Made by a program: the position numbers and the translations under genes. A model generated the notes under the pieces. That model had not been told where the DNA came from, ran no database searches, and was given only the letters and a program-made list of their open reading frames with translations. Shown piece by piece: positions 34,530-48,870 of a DNA stretch of 64,000 bases (position 1 is its first letter; every line of letters begins with the position of its first letter). Origin of the DNA: Pomacea canaliculata. Taxonomy: Eukaryota > Mollusca > Gastropoda > Architaenioglossa > Ampullariidae. The stretch is taken from contig NC_037594.1 in assembly GCF_003073045.1 (NCBI RefSeq), positions 29,190,737-29,254,736 of the forward strand, read 5' to 3'.

Positions 34530-37500
34530 AAGAGAAGCAAAATGTGGACGAAGAGGTCCGGCAACAGACCCTTGGAGCTGAGAGAAGAGGCCAGGAGGGG
34601 GTTAATTGCTCCATACAGGAACCAGCCCGCAGCTCGGTGCTTTGTTAAAGCTGTCGACTCTGGCGTCGCCATGGAGACAATGACTATTTCAGCCTCTTAA
34701 AGAAAAGACGAGATGGTGCCAGGAGGCCAGGGCAATTTGAGATAACCGAGACAGTAATCTTAAGATAGGATTCGTTGAAATATATCAGTATGTCTCCACT
34801 ACACTTCTTTGATGGAGAGTGGACAGCCATGTTTTATGGCGCCTCTGGCTGTGTGTCTAGGCGTCTACAGATTTACTGGAAAATACACGATATATTTATG
34901 GATCGAAGACCTGGAAAATGGGAAATTGGTGTTTCAAATTACGAACTGTTCTTTTATTACAAAAGTGCATCCTGTTTGGGGCTTGCTTACAAAGATAGGG
35001 ACGACACTAGACATTAAGATGTAGTTCCTGTAAGGAAAGATCCTTTTTTATACATCTGCCTGCCATTCAAGCTATTTCAGGCGAGGTATTTTGTGTACCC
35101 TGAGGCAGCAGCTTTATTTACATGTTGTAGCTACGGTTCCCAGACATAAGGACAATAATAAGACACTATTGCATTTCTTTATCAGATATGTGCAAGAGAG
35201 CTTTCTATAAAACTTGTCTCGGGTTTTACAGATATCAATTCCAAATAACAATTTAGCACTGATATTAGTGTAACATATTCCAAATGATGTGACAATGTAT
35301 TACGAATATTTTTGTTGATCATATTTGACGAAACATTTTAAATATCAATGGCATCTTCTTATTTTAACAAAGTCCATCGTATTCATTATAGAACAGTACT
35401 TTGCAGATCATACTCTCTCTTTATGAAGAGGCAACTCACTTTGCCAAGAAATCTTGCATTGACCTCCCAGAAGTCTCTAAAGATGACACTAAACAATGGT
35501 GGCAATAAAAGCTGCCAACTGCACAGACTATGTTTGTTGCGCAGTGATATACTTGACGTGAAGGCGAGAGAATAATATTATATATATTGTGGTACTGACA
35601 GGTGATCCGTCCTGAAGCCAATGTTCCCATGAAAAAAAAAATGATATCTTTGGAGGTAGCTGAATAAGATCACAGGGCACCTGCCTTTGTTTACACTTGA
35701 CACAGATTGATGCTGAAAGTGCATGTGTTTCCTGTCTGCCCTCAAACTGTTACACGCCGGCCTACTTCTCGCATGGAGGAGCCTGATGGCAACAGATGCT
35801 CATGAAAGCTAATGCAAAAATATGTGCTTTGTCTTGGAACCCTGCATTCTCTACAAAAACCATTCTTTTAAATTTCACAGGTGAAACACGCGAAGGATAA
35901 ACTTGAAAGTGAGGGTTAAATAAGCAGAAAGTTGTTACCTTAATCATGTGACAACTGAAGAGACAGAACTCACTTTGACATTGTCGCCAAACTTACTTTG
36001 TTACAAGCCCCTAAACATAATATTTATGTTCTTCCACTTAAACATTGACCGATTGAATGAATAGTTTATGCAGAATTAAAATTAGTCTAAACTAAACCCA
36101 GTATATTTTCAACATATTTTCTGTTTGTTTAAAGTTTAAACCGAAGCAAATAACTGTTGTCAGATCAGCAAACAAAAGTATTTCTTTTTGTTCTGGTAGA
36201 GTCATTTCCCTTACAATCGTTAATATATCAATCCTTTTTCTGGACTGTGCAGGTCTAATGCTATGGTACAATGTGTGTTGTGACATGTGAAACAAATAGG
36301 TGTAGAGGTGATGGTAAACCAGATGCGGCCAATGTATCCCGCAGCCTCTTTGCGCAAACAAAATTCACAGGAAAGAGGACGGAAGTCACTTTGTTGTTAA
36401 GAAAAAGGATTGTAAAAGATTTTTACTTGCCTGCAAGTTTTGTTTCATCAAATATGGAGATAGAAAAATTATCTTTTAAAGATGTTTATTGTTTTAATGT
36501 AAGATCAAGGCCATACGAAGATTATGAATGTAAAAAATGTAGAAAAGCATTTTCTGTAAATGATCACTAATTGATTCGTCAGTAAATCCACAGTCAAAAT
36601 CATTTTGATAGTATGGGTCGTTCACTCAGTCGATACACACGGCAGCCAGCTGTCTCATTTAAGAAGAAATAATTAAAACTAATTTAAAAACCGAACGACG
36701 GAGAGCTAACATTAATTAAAAGAGAAATTACAGGACTGTGTGTTGACCTATAAACGCCATTTGTCAATTTTGAACACTCATTTTTTAATTGGTTGCAAGG
36801 TTGCGAAATTACACCAGAATCTCAAACAGTATTTGCATACATGAAAACTGTCAGAATTCTCGCTCCTACTGGCCATAAATACCTGATGTAAACCGAAACC
36901 ATCCACTGTTCTTTTTTTCAGACAATTGAAAGACGATTTAAATAGCTAGTGTCTTCATGTCCTAGTTTTTTTTTTTGCTTTGCTCTTTAAAGAATCCCGT
37001 CCCGTCGGCGGTTAATTGCCAAGAGGAAGACCGCAAAGCAAAGAACAAAGTAAAGAACCCAAATAGTGTTTTCTGACAAGAAAAACTTTTTCCGTGATCA
37101 AAGTGAGGCAGAGGAACGAATACGAATGGGAGTCTAATGGCATCTTTCCACACAACTAAAGGAGGAGGACATGTTTCAGGCCTGCTGCTGGTTATCTCTT
37201 GTGGGAGTCTGGTTCATGCTCTCAGGAAACAAAGCGAGCGTCCTAATTATTCAATCCTGTCACTGAAAATAGTCTTCGGTGACTATGAGAAAGTAGAGAT
37301 GCCAGCCAAGGGAACCCAAGAAACCATACTGTCCATGTTATAACTTTTTGTTTTTAAAATCATGCAGGCAAAACCATACAAACGAGGAATTTGATAAGAA
37401 TTATTTCGATCCATGCAAAACAGTTGAGAGGATGACATAATTAGACAAATCCCCATCCCAGCAGGACATCATCTGCTATCTTTGTACAACTGAGTCGATC

Positions 37501-38265
37501 AGAGGAGTTCACACTCAGCATCCTCCGGCCACAGAGACGAGAAAGTTCAGAATTTATTTTCTTTTCGATAAACCTTCTTTTATGATATCGTTTATTATCC
37601 AACATGACATCAAGACTAAATGAAAGGACTGCATGAAGGAAAATGGGGGTGAGTGGGGTATTTAACACATCCACACTAATTTGCCCCTCAAATAGTCGCT
37701 TGGTGGAAGTAAAATGAAGGCAAAGCAGGCGTGACATTGCAAGCATCGTCTTTGATGCATCTTGCACTCGACATCTTCTAACGAGGCGGAGACCGAGGCG
37801 TATCCCAGGAAAGACAACAAACCCTCGCTGACAGCAACTGAACCCGACTGTTTATCATCAATCTTAGTAACAGCTAAGTTCCATTTGACTCTGTGAATTC
37901 TCTCGTTTTCTCGAAACGATAAATGCACGAAGATGGAAACCATAGCCTCCAAAAAAAAAAAAACCGCTCTTACTTACTCCATCCTGTCTGCTTTACATTT
38001 TGAAAAAGGTTTATTTTACTCAGTGTTAATGGAATGGTCTACGGGCAATTTGGAGGCTTGTGCCTCGACTGGTCGGTTAGTTCACTACTCATGCAAGTGC
38101 GCGCGCGAACACACACACAACCAACTGTGAAAAGCAAAGCATCAGTGAAGATGGTGTACCTTGGCTCTCTCCAAGTGCATGCCCCACGTGTGAAAAGTTG
38201 CCCTCGACGTCTGAGGCAATGAACGATCAGTAAAGTAATGCCCCAGCTGCTCCCGCCATCCAGGA
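34530..38265. other. Gene-poor region
   Basis: No supported gene. The open frame at 36271-36570 ends in YECKKCRKAFSVNDH, which resembles half a C2H2 finger, but it is isolated and in AT-rich DNA. The frames at 37441-37952 are also unassigned. Confidence 0.4.
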
Positions 38266-38269
38266 AATT

Positions 38270-38558
38270 TTATTGCCTCTTCCCCCAACGGTAGAAGCTC
38301 TTACTCCCCTGATGATGCATTGCTGGGGAGACTGAGTCCAGAGAGAACGGGGAGTCAGGAAGAATTTTCTTCACATCCTGTGGTAACCGAGGGTGTTCAT
38401 GTGGCGTCGATATACCTTCATTGACCTTTTGCCTCCGATGAGTGCAGTCTGTGCCAAACAGACCGGAAGGGAACTTGATCGAGGTCACATCAACGGGTAT
38501 CACTGTCTCACCAGTTACTTTTCTCCAGTACTCCCTCACCCCAGTCTGTAACTGTAGC
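38270..38558 (-). CDS. Possible terminal exon, unidentified protein
   Basis: On the minus strand a good acceptor (CACTTCCTTTCAG) is followed by about 95 open codons beginning LQLQTGVREYWRKVTGE and ending GKRQ, with the TAA stop lying inside AATAAA. Composition looks protein-like (mixed charged residues, several aromatic). I recognise no domain and could not find an upstream exon. It could be a chance frame. Confidence 0.25.
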
Positions 38559-38579
38559 TGAAAGGAAGTGAGCATTGAA

Positions 38580-41517
38580 CTAAATATTAGCAGTGAGCTA
38601 AGTATCTGTCAATCAGGTTTTTTTTATTTCCTACGAAAATCCTAACTCCATCTTGCACGAACTAAATGAATATTTCATTGATGTCTTCTTTTTTTTAGTT
38701 GCGTGTCTTGACAAGAATCTTTGGTTTAGCTATTCAGTAGGTGTGGGGTAGTCGCTTCTCTGCGGTGTACCAAGGTTGTAATGGCAATGTGATGGTCGAT
38801 AATTATTCTGACATCGCTCAGCTTCCACTAGGAAGGCAGCCCGTGGCCCCGGTGAGAATGACACCAGCATTAATCATTAGAATCAGTGCAAAAAGAGCAA
38901 GAATAAAATAGCAATATAATATCGTGCTTACTACACAAGGCCCAGACGTGATAAATGTTCATTATTTCTCAATTTCTCCACCTTTCTCATTTTTTTTAAA
39001 GAATAGCAGATCAACAAACGTGCGTTTCAGCTCAAAGATTTGCACTGAAATAGAATCAGAGCATGTACTGACAACAGCTGAACAACTTAAAAAGGTTTAA
39101 AGTAAAACAAACATCATAATAACGGTTCTTGTTGATTCTCCATACGTAGGAGAAAAATCTTTTTACTGCTATTTTCAGTATCGTCGTACATTATTTGCAG
39201 AATGCACTTTATCCTCTTAAATCACAATCAGAACATTAGTTGTAAACGAGCGCCACCTTGTCGTCTGTTACGATTAGGTTTTGTAATTTGATGTTCTCCT
39301 CCTTTCTGTCGCTTTTTTAAACCTTTCTCTTCGTTCTGTTCTGTTCTTTTTCTTGTTTCTTTTAGTCTTTGCTGTAATATCTCTTTCTGTCTCTTTTTCA
39401 TCTCTTTTTTCTTTTCCACCAAAGTAAACTCGATATAAATGATTTCTCTCCCTCTCTCTCTCTACTTTTCTTATGGAGGAAACGCAAAAAGAAATATTGA
39501 GTTCAGAACAGGTTTTCATATAGGAAGTGTTTGTCCATAAATTCACTAGAGAGAAGTGTTCAGATAAAATAATTATTATAGTTTTCAAATTGAAAGAAAT
39601 TGTAATTATTGTGAGGTTTAGATTTTGGTTCAAATGTTACTATTTATTTATAGTATACACTTTTTTGTTCCTATACTCGAATAAAAAGTTCTGCAGTTAG
39701 TTTACACAAATCTGATTGTCTAGGGTTTTACAGATAAGTGTCCAGTCGACTAGACTGAACATATTTTCTTTTCACAAACTAAGTGACCTTTTATTAATAT
39801 GTGGTTAAATATTGGCATTTTTATTACAACTCTTTGACCCTACCTTTAGGCTGACTTGGTGTTTTTAGTTTTATTTTAATTTTACTTCTTTAAGAAAACG
39901 TTAGCGAATAGAGGCCTTCAAACTGATCAACTGCCAGAAAGGAAGACAGACAGACAGAAAAAGAAAGACATTAAATACCAGGCTTGTACAGAGCAGCTGA
40001 TGCGGACAGCACCGACAATTGCGGCTCCAGGTAGTGAACGGCAATCAGGGAAAGACAACACGAGAACAGAACCTTCTACCCAGTAGTGTCCCTTAGCGAC
40101 TAATGTTAATGAACGTGTATTTTTATCCTCCACCCCGACATTTGTAATAATGAGCTGACCTGGCGATAACTGTTGGGTTTACAGGCTTCGACATCAGGGT
40201 CAATGTTTCCAGTCTAAAAACATCATTCCTCCGGAGACAAACGATTTGCTTGCGTTCTTCATTTCCCCATATCCCCCGAATTCTATTTTCTTCTTTCTGT
40301 AAAATCAGTTATCTTCAACAACCGCTCATTAATCCTCGGTGTTTGTTATGTGTCAATAAGATATTTATAGAATATTTTTTCTAGGACTAGATTTATTTAT
40401 GTAACAAAAAAGCTATTTTTATATTTGTTTTCCATACACCTGTTTACCTTACAAACGAATGTAGAATTATTCTCTCTCTCGTCTTTATTCTCTCAAGGTA
40501 ACTGTTATGTAATTATCAACTTATGTGAAAAATGTGGTACAGACTACACCCCAAGTTTTTTGAGTTCAATCACCTTTGTTATAAAAATAAATAAATTGGC
40601 TATTGTGAGGAAAACTAGAATTCATCCTACTTTAAAGCCAACGAGCATACTCAATGGGTTCACTCACCTTATACTTTTTTTGAAGTTGCTTTTTTCTGTC
40701 TTTTTTTCTTTTCTATCGCCTGCCCTAGACTGGATAAATCCAATTTAATTCAATGTTCAAGTTGGAAACGCTCCCCAGGGAAAAGTAAACATGGCTCCTG
40801 GCAGCTAAACAGGTCCATTTCCATATATAATGCCACTCAATCTCGGATTACTTTCTGGATAAAAATTTGTGGTTAGCTGGTGCATAGCACCACGAGAAGC
40901 ACACGCGTGTACCTCTGATCAAAACAAGGGTTATCAGGCGCCTCCTCAGCCCGCTAATCAACAAAAGTAATTAACACTGGCACGCCACTGGGCCGCCATC
41001 ATGTCGACTGTTGATTCTAAGGTTTTAATTAAAGAATTGGAAAGAAGTCAAGGTCGTGTGCTTAGAAATCTCTTCCGGTTGTCCGGTTCGATGCCTCTGT
41101 TGCGCATTTTGAGTGAATTTGAAAGTCAATGTGGTATCGTGTTATACTACGAGACTCTCGTCTGAGACAAAAATAACTAGCTTCTTATAGCCTCATGATT
41201 ATCTTTCTCTTTTTTTTCTGGGGGATTTGGGGAAAGGAAGACCTCATTAAGAATAAGATACTATTTCATGTCAATACCTATTCGGAAAAAAATGTCACGA
41301 AGATGATTTTTATATTAGGTATGGTTGTCAAGCGCATGTCACGTGACCATTTCCATATAAACAGATTTTGGTTTCAATTTCTCTAAATTTAGTCTCATTT
41401 ATTTTGTTAGCAATCGGATATAAAAGTTCATTGATGTAATGTATTCGTATGAAGTGCTGACATCTATCTAATGTGATTTGTAAAAACTATTTAAAACAAC
41501 CAAAGGATATTCAAAGT
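38580..41517. other. Gene-poor region, nothing recognised
   Basis: Simple-sequence and AT-rich DNA. Frames on either strand near 39228-39633 are low-complexity Lys/Glu/Arg readings of pyrimidine-rich DNA. Confidence 0.4.
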
Positions 41518-41525
41518 ACCTAACT

Positions 41526-41698
41526 CAGTGGTTCTTAACCTTGTTTGAGGTACCGAACCCACAAGTTTCATTCACACATTCACCGAACCCTTCTTTAGTG
41601 TCATCACGAATTGTGGGTGTGTCTTGACCTCCGTCGAACCCATGAGAGCGACTCACCGAACCCCTAGGGTTCGATAGAACCCCGGTTAAGAACCACTG
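41526..41698 (+). mobile_element. hAT-like MITE, 173 bp
   Basis: Perfect 15-base terminal inverted repeats, CAGTGGTTCTTAACC and GGTTAAGAACCACTG. They are flanked by an 8-base target duplication with one mismatch (ACCTAACT at 41518, ACCTAAAT at 41699), which is the hAT size class. The interior has four spaced CGAACCC blocks. No coding capacity. Confidence 0.88.
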
Positions 41699-41709
41699 AC
41701 CTAAATGTT

Positions 41710-44630
41710 TCAGATTGGAAACAAGCCTTCGAGAAAATTATTTTCTCCCTAGAAGAGAAGCTGCAATAGTTTAGGGAACCAAATCCAGTAGCCTGCACTT
41801 GCTCATGTATCTAATAGAATTTCAGATATTTTCTGACTGAAGGTTGCGTCTTTGATTTTGTTTGCCCGTCCATCGTCAAAAAACACACACACACACAAAC
41901 GAAATCAGTTTAACCTGGAAATAATATTTTATATGGTTTTATGCAAGTGCAAAGCCATAATTTGCTGTTGATGATGATGATCTATGTCAAAGTCAAATGA
42001 TGCAAAACAATTGTAAACAGGCATGAATGAGAATGAGGTAACCCCAGGAAAAAAACAGACCCATCCAAACTTCTTGGGGTAGAATTTCCATTATAAAGGG
42101 CATAAAAACTCAACAATAGAAAAAAAGTGAGACAAATATTCGTGGCAACCCAGCATCCTCACCCCACTCCAACTCGGCAGACTGCCTGGCACTGTGCTTA
42201 ATCCCACGTGACCGCTCACTATACAGCCGGCAGGGGGGCATTTCTTTCGACCTCATTGGCAAGAAAAATTGTGTAGATACAGACCGAAGCCGCTTACTGT
42301 CTGTCTCGGGAGACATTCCTGTGGCCTCCGTCTGTGGTCCACCTTGTGTTTTGTCGCCGGCAGCAATCGATGTGAGATTTCGGTCGCATCTTGTGGGTTA
42401 ATAAACGCTTGCTTTGCAAAAAAAATGTGAAAAGATATTGTATGGTGTATTTTTCTCAGATTTTTTTCGGGACAAATGCCGAGAGCAAAGCAACTTTTCA
42501 ACAAATTCATATCATTAAACACAACTGTGAACCATGAGAAATACTAAAAAATGCCAAAAGAAACCTTTGAAAGCTGTCAGTTACCTCTTCTCATTTTATT
42601 TAAATATCGATGTGAAACATATTGATCAAAGCTTATTTTGTAGCTGAAATGATCATGTCCCGCTTATTAAGAAAGTTTCGGCATCGCGGAGTTCCACTTT
42701 TGTTTTCTTCGATGTCTGATGAAGCTGAGATTTTTGTAGACACGACTTAGTCATTTCAGTCCTGCTATCATCACAAGGTCTGTTCCGTTTTGAAATTGAG
42801 TCTCATTACTGCTGGTCATTAAAGATTAGAGATTGCAAATAATTTACTTTATTTATTCCCTCCTACCCTCTCTCTTCGCTGTCTCTCTGATTGAACATTT
42901 TAGTTTTCTTTCTCATTTCTTTTTGATGCAGTATGCAATTCTGTCCAATCTGCACTTTCTATCCAAACGGCGATTTCTTCTCTCAGTTATTTTACTGAGC
43001 AATAGGTTACTTTTGTGTTTGATACTCGCGTTCTTGTTTGTATCAGTAAGCAAAAATATATATGTGTATATGTGTGTGATTCTTTCTGCTTGGGCTGGTC
43101 TTTAACAATAATTGGCACTTTCCATGTGTATGTTGTCCATGTCTACCTTCAATGTACCTATGTATCCTGTCAAAAAGGTCTTTTGTTGCCTATTTTGGCT
43201 CATATTTGTGTTGCGCAAGATTTTACAAAATTGCTTCTTAGGTAAATGTCTGCCGTCTCCAAAACATTGAAAGCGCTGTCAAAAGTTGGCGATAACAAAT
43301 AGGGACTTATACCTAAATTGAACTCAACCAATCGTTTTGAATCTCTAAGGACCAGTCACTCTAAGTGCTTTTAAAGTTGCAGATGGCTGACAACGTAATT
43401 TCTTTCCCTAGAAGCCGAGACCACCCAACTAAGCTCACCAATAGAGAGCATGGACATCTCTCCAAAGGGTCTGATTATGTTGGGATCATTGGCATGGGTA
43501 TTGGTGGCGATTGCGGGAGGTCGGTAATCCCTTGGTAGGATGCATCTATGTCTTTTCTCGTGAAACCCACCATAATCCTGTGCCCAAGAGACAGTTTCAG
43601 TGATCTGTTTTGTTTCTGAGGATCGAGCAAATGGCTCTTTCTTGTAAGTTTTCTTATTTGATTGAAACCCTTTTAAGGTCAGAAGTACAGAAACTGATTT
43701 ACTGTAAATCTGGAAGCTTTGAACTGTTCTGGGGGAAATGTATTCATTTTCTTTTTTTCTCGTACTCTAATCCTTCCTCTCTCTTCCCCTTATCTCTTTC
43801 TCCCCCAAATTTCCTTTCCTTTTTTTTTCTTGTTGGTTCTTTTTCCTTCTTATTTTTACTATCAAAACTACTTTGCTGCATGAACTACATGAACCTGTGT
43901 GTCTTTATCTTCATCTCTAAGTAGATTAATTTCCAAAAATATCCTTATTTAGCCATCGTTGCAACACCATGGAAATTAACTACCTAAGACTTGTACAATG
44001 CCACTCCATTCGTCTGGTGATGGCTTCCTTTCTCTTTCATGCCTTTTCCAGTGGTTATGGGTTTACTGACCGAGCGATCCATTCATGCCTGGAATGGTTC
44101 TGAAAATAGACTGCTGGCACTTGGCACATCCTGGCTCTTGCTTAAGATGTATGCTAAACACGTCTGACCTACTTCTGGCAGGATGAGGGTTTGAAGGGAA
44201 AAGTCCTCTGAGAACGAACATAACGCTGATCTGTCCTTTCCTTGTGACGCCATAGTAAAATACTCCCAAGTGCCCTCAGCAAAGGCTGTTGGGAGTAATT
44301 GATAGTTGCGATTCTCCCCATCCCCCTCCCCAACTCCTTCATACATCTTGCAGACGTTCTCGTAATTATTTTTTTCGGAATGGCAAGCACAGCAGCCATA
44401 CTGGCGGTGACCGATGCACAGAACGAATGCACGCACCCGACGATGAAAGATCGTCCAGTCATGACTAATACATTGACCTCATGGGGGCGCTGCGTCACTG
44501 GAATCAAACTTTGTGGTCGACTGCTATTTATGGCACATTCTCTGTCTGCTCTGTAAGTGTGGCTGCCGCACGTGGTCTTTGTCATCCTTGTTCGTGGGGT
44601 ACATGCGCATACATCTTACTTTCCAATGTC
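41710..44630. other. Gene-poor region, nothing recognised
   Basis: No supported exon. Frames at 42833-43245 and 43610-43924 are hydrophobic readings of T-rich DNA. Confidence 0.4.
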
Positions 44631-44634
44631 TTAA

Positions 44635-45304
44635 ACGGATTCTAAATGCAAACTAAAACTGGCTTAGAATCGCGTAAAGAGTAGGATAATTTGAATCTCG
44701 TCTATTTATATGTGTGTTCATGTGGAAAACGTTGAAGGTTTTTAGTAGAATGTTGTGTTTAATAACAGAAATTGACACGGGACTCTTTTTTTGCTTCCAC
44801 GAAGTCTCGTTCTCCGTCACGTGACCCTATGACGTGTGGTTTCCATAGTGACAACCATGCCTCGAGAATGTGCTGCACCCGATTGCCACGAAAAGATGGA
44901 AAAGATTCAAAATTGTCTTTTCATCAGTTTCCGACAGACAGAGCCTTACAAGCCTGACACACAGAGTGCGTCATACGATAAAATGACGTCAAATCTTCCT
45001 GTGCGTGTGACGTCACAAGGAGACTGACGTCATAAGAAGACTGACGTCACAATAAGACCCGTCTGCTTGAATATCTCAGGAAGCTATCGTGGTTACTCGG
45101 CGGAAGGACACAAGGGTCGATTTCACTGGATTTTTTCAATGTTTATAAACATCGGCAACCGAAATAGTGCTAATAAGTGGTAATTAAGTGAGAAACGAAT
45201 CCTTTATTTCTCCTGTATTGCTCTCGTGCTTGCAATTGTAACTAAATATAGTTTTGAAACGTTTGACCGTCGTCACAGCCTTATCACAAGCCTTTAGAAT
45301 CCCT
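44635..45304 (-). mobile_element. TTAA element copy 3 (Kolobok-like, non-autonomous), complete
   Basis: 670 bases in reverse orientation to copies 1 and 2, flanked by TTAA at 44631-44634 and 45305-45308. Ends are ACGGATTCTA and TAGAATCCCT. The plus strand carries the THAP start MPRECAAPDCHEK, with the same frameshift before the LSFHQFPTDRALQ reading. TGACGTCA is perfect at 44984, 45008, 45025 and 45042; TATTTATA (reverse of TATAAATA) is at 44703. Confidence 0.82.
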
Positions 45305-45309
45305 TTAAC

Positions 45310-47160
45310 TAGAACAAAAAAAGTAATTATGAATAACAGCCCTGTTTATTGCATTACAAAACATGACCATTACCATAGAGTATAAAAATATGTTTATTAG
45401 CTGATTAATACTCAGCATTGTTTAAAAAAGACAATACGAACGTGCGCCGTGTCTGTCTACTTTCAGAGAACACGAAGAATCTATGATCATGAATATGCAT
45501 GTGAGAGATTGGCCAAATTTTGATGGCCAATATGGAATCACAAATGTGGGTCGCAAGGTGATTTTGCCAATCTCGCCATCGCTGGATACGCTGGATTTTG
45601 CTTGGGGGCTTCTTGGCTCAGGGCGAAGCAAGATTACAAGATATCCTAGAGCTTGGACCAAGCCTGGCTTTATCTTGTCTGGTTGCTGGGTAGCTCCAAA
45701 CTCCTTCCCTTGACAACCAATGTAGGTAGTACAACTCGAGGCACAAGAAAGATCTGCAAAAAATTTATTACTGAAACATGAGTTTCTCCTATTCCTAAGA
45801 TAACACAGCTTTGTAGTCATTACGGAAAGCAGTTTTACTAGTGAGTTTGAGCATAGCTTGTCTTCTTTATTGAACGAACGTCATCTTCCCTTCTCTCCTT
45901 CTATATATATATATCTTTCCTCTCTCAATAATGCTCGATTTTATTTTTAAGAGTCAATCGGGACATCTTAATTATTTTTCTTCTCGTCTTCTCTTTCAAA
46001 AATGATGCAATTGGGGTTTTTTTTAATTAAACCTTCATTTTCAATAGTTTTCAATATTTCATTCTTTGCCTTACTGTCCCCATCTTAATTTTCTCTCTTA
46101 CCGTCAGTCACGATGCAGATTTCACACCACCACCAACAACACCACCACACACAGTCGTGTTGCATGAGAAAAATTTCAAACAGACAGGCTGATAGAGCTA
46201 ATGGAAAGAATTGCGTGCCGAGCAATCAAATAGTTCCTTCGACTCACTAGCAAGCAGGATGCCATGGTCACACAAGGTACACTGCTGTGACAACAAGGCC
46301 ATCAATCTGCCAGATCCTCACTGAGCCTCTTTCTCCGCACTTCATGACACTCTGGAAGGTCAGGCACCAAGGTAGTTTATCCAGAAACAAGCCAGGAAGA
46401 CAGGAGGCTGTTCAGTCACCTGCTTCACTACCATAAGCTGCGTTTCGGGACGAAGATTCTTCGAGAACAACCTGTTGGTCATTTATTTCTCTCTCGCATT
46501 CATATATATATATAAGTACCAACACGCACATAACATAAATATATATTGGTATACATGTATATAGTCAGATAATTGAAATAAAATAGAAACTTTTGAAGTT
46601 AATTGCTCTGTAATAGGTATAATAAGATTCCCCAGAATACAACAAATTGTGTAACTTTAGCTCCTCCATCACGCAGTCCTCAGAAGGAAAGATGGCGCCG
46701 TAACTTGAGCTAAGGTACGAAAGACCTACAAAAAATTAGAAGGCACGAATGATAAATTAGGTCGAGGGCAGATGCTGGAGAACTTTGGGTCGATAGCAGA
46801 GTATTGATGAAGGAGACTAGGAGTGTAAAATTAGACCAAAGGATGGAGGGATTAGAAGACTTGCGTGGTGTTTGCCATGCATCAGGAGGCAGGAGGCGGA
46901 AGTGTAGCGGGTTGATGTGATTTAACGAAAACATCCATGGTGAGGGAAGGGCGTGCACGACAAATCGACGAGATATGTATTTTAAAAGTTTTCTTGGTTT
47001 TTTAAATGTTCCTGTTTTCCACTGGAATTAACAGAGTTGAAGCCAGGGTAGCCAGAGGAAATGGCTTATGCATCACAGTCACTTTTAAACTGCTGCTAGG
47101 CATTCAGTTGCATATTTCGGAAGAAGGAAGATGGATGTTGTTCGGTCGTCTTCGAGCTAC
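45310..47160. other. Gene-poor region
   Basis: Short TA runs near 45901 and 46502. No gene supported. Confidence 0.4.
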
Positions 47161-47163
47161 ACC

Positions 47164-47290
47164 CAGTAATTTTCTTCTTTTTCTTCTTTTTCTTTTTCTT
47201 CTTTTTCTTCTTTTTTCTTTTTCTTCTTTTTTTTCTTTTTCTTTTTTCTTCTTTTTTCTTCTTTTTCTTCTTTTTCTTTTCTTCTTTTCC
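47164..47290 (+). repeat. TTCTTT polypyrimidine tract
   Basis: About 127 bases of (TTCTTTTTC)-type repeat with all pyrimidines on the plus strand, so it could adopt triplex (H-DNA) structure. The Lys/Arg-rich minus-strand frame is an artefact. Confidence 0.88.
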
Positions 47291-47299
47291 CAGGGATGA

Positions 47300-48870
47300 T
47301 GGGTTTGCATTATTTTTTACCCATACACTGCTTAAGAGAAAAAACAACCTATGTGCTATGTCCTATGTCTGAAAGTATCTTTTCCCACGCACCTTTCTAG
47401 TTTATCTGCTTGGGTTTCTCTTCCTGTATAAGAACCTCGCAATAGTAATAAGTCTTGTTTTAACACATCATATCATGTTGTTTGTTCTTGTTGCGTTAAG
47501 CCGATAGAACACTTTTAATTATGCCATGCAGAAGATGAACTTTTATGAGATCTTGCAATTGCACATGCAGACACCAGAAGTAGATACGCCTGAGGCCTCT
47601 TGGCGAGTGCTTGACCCTCTAGAGTCTTCTGACTAAGACATGGGAGGACAAGGAGGCAGACAACTTTCCACCACGGCTGCATGAACAACCCTGACACCCA
47701 GCTTCCCTGCCCCCAATCAATACACCTCACACCATGAATGTTCTGAAGATGCCAGGAACTGTTACTTTCGCGACTGTCCACCCACACACCATGGTGACCT
47801 CACGGGCGAGAAAGGTCCCCGGGAGAACAAAGAACCCTGAGTTGTTCTCACAGTTCTGCCAATCAATGCTGGGACTTAAATCTGTGAATAAATTTGTATA
47901 TTTTACATCTCCTTTTTCTGTATACACCAAGTCTGTACATCAGCTTCAACTTTAAATAATAAACTGTAATAGTCATCTGTATTATTAGTTTCAAATATCC
48001 TGCTTTTCATATTGGTTTTAATTCCTCCAGTTTCATTGAATCCAGTGGGAATTCTTACTTTCATTTGCTTTTAATTAATATTTTTAGAGCCGTTGACAAA
48101 AGAAATGAGAAAACCGTAAATCTTCTTTCTAATTTCATATGTACACGATATCTTAATTTGAATATCCCATCTAATTTCTTAATGTGATTCTAAGTCACGT
48201 GGTAGAGCACAGACCTATTTGTTCATCTCTGCAAAATAGTTTATGTATACTATTGTGACTATCCTTTTATTGGAAAATGGTACATTAAGACTGTCACAGT
48301 TTCTCCCTGTTCTGTGGTCTACCATTACAGATATATATCTCCAGGGAGTGTCGGGGGTCACTCCCTGATGACGTTGGTAACGGTTTTTCACGTCAGTGGC
48401 CACCAGTCTCCCATTTCCGTGGAAGCTCCGACACAGCCATCCTCTCAGACAAGAAAATAAGTTATGGCGGGTGGTCTAGATGGAAGTAAGTGTTTCTGTG
48501 AGAGATGTACGTGTGACCATGTTCATCTATGGCTGCCAGAGCACGTCAACGAAACAGTTATCGCGCTGCGAGGACAGGACCGAGAGATGAACGAGTGTTG
48601 GTTGCGAGGCCAGGTCACGTCAGATCAACAACCTATTGCCCTGCTGACGCTCATTCTCTGGCTGCATGAATGAGCCACGTTCAGGGGCGATATGCAGAAG
48701 AAAGTTGCAATAATGGCTTTCTTGCTATTATGCTTAGCCTCTTGTTGTCGTCGAGATAATTGTTTGTGATTGTAGAGCCACAGTCACAGCCAGAAAATGA
48801 ATGCAAGAATGTCTCTCTTTTTCTCTCTATTACAGAGGGAGAGACCGGGGAATTGGTGTTTAACGCCGAG
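47300..48870. other. Gene-poor region, nothing recognised
   Basis: Frames near 47515-47955 and 48464-48673 show no domain or convincing splice partners. Confidence 0.4.

Noticed and set aside
36271-36570. Frame ending in a C2H2-like YECKKCRKAF
   Set aside because: Lacks the histidines and any neighbouring finger, and lies in AT-rich DNA; probably chance.
47096-47347. Lys/Arg/Glu-rich minus-strand frames
   Set aside because: They come from the TTCTTT polypyrimidine tract, not from a gene.
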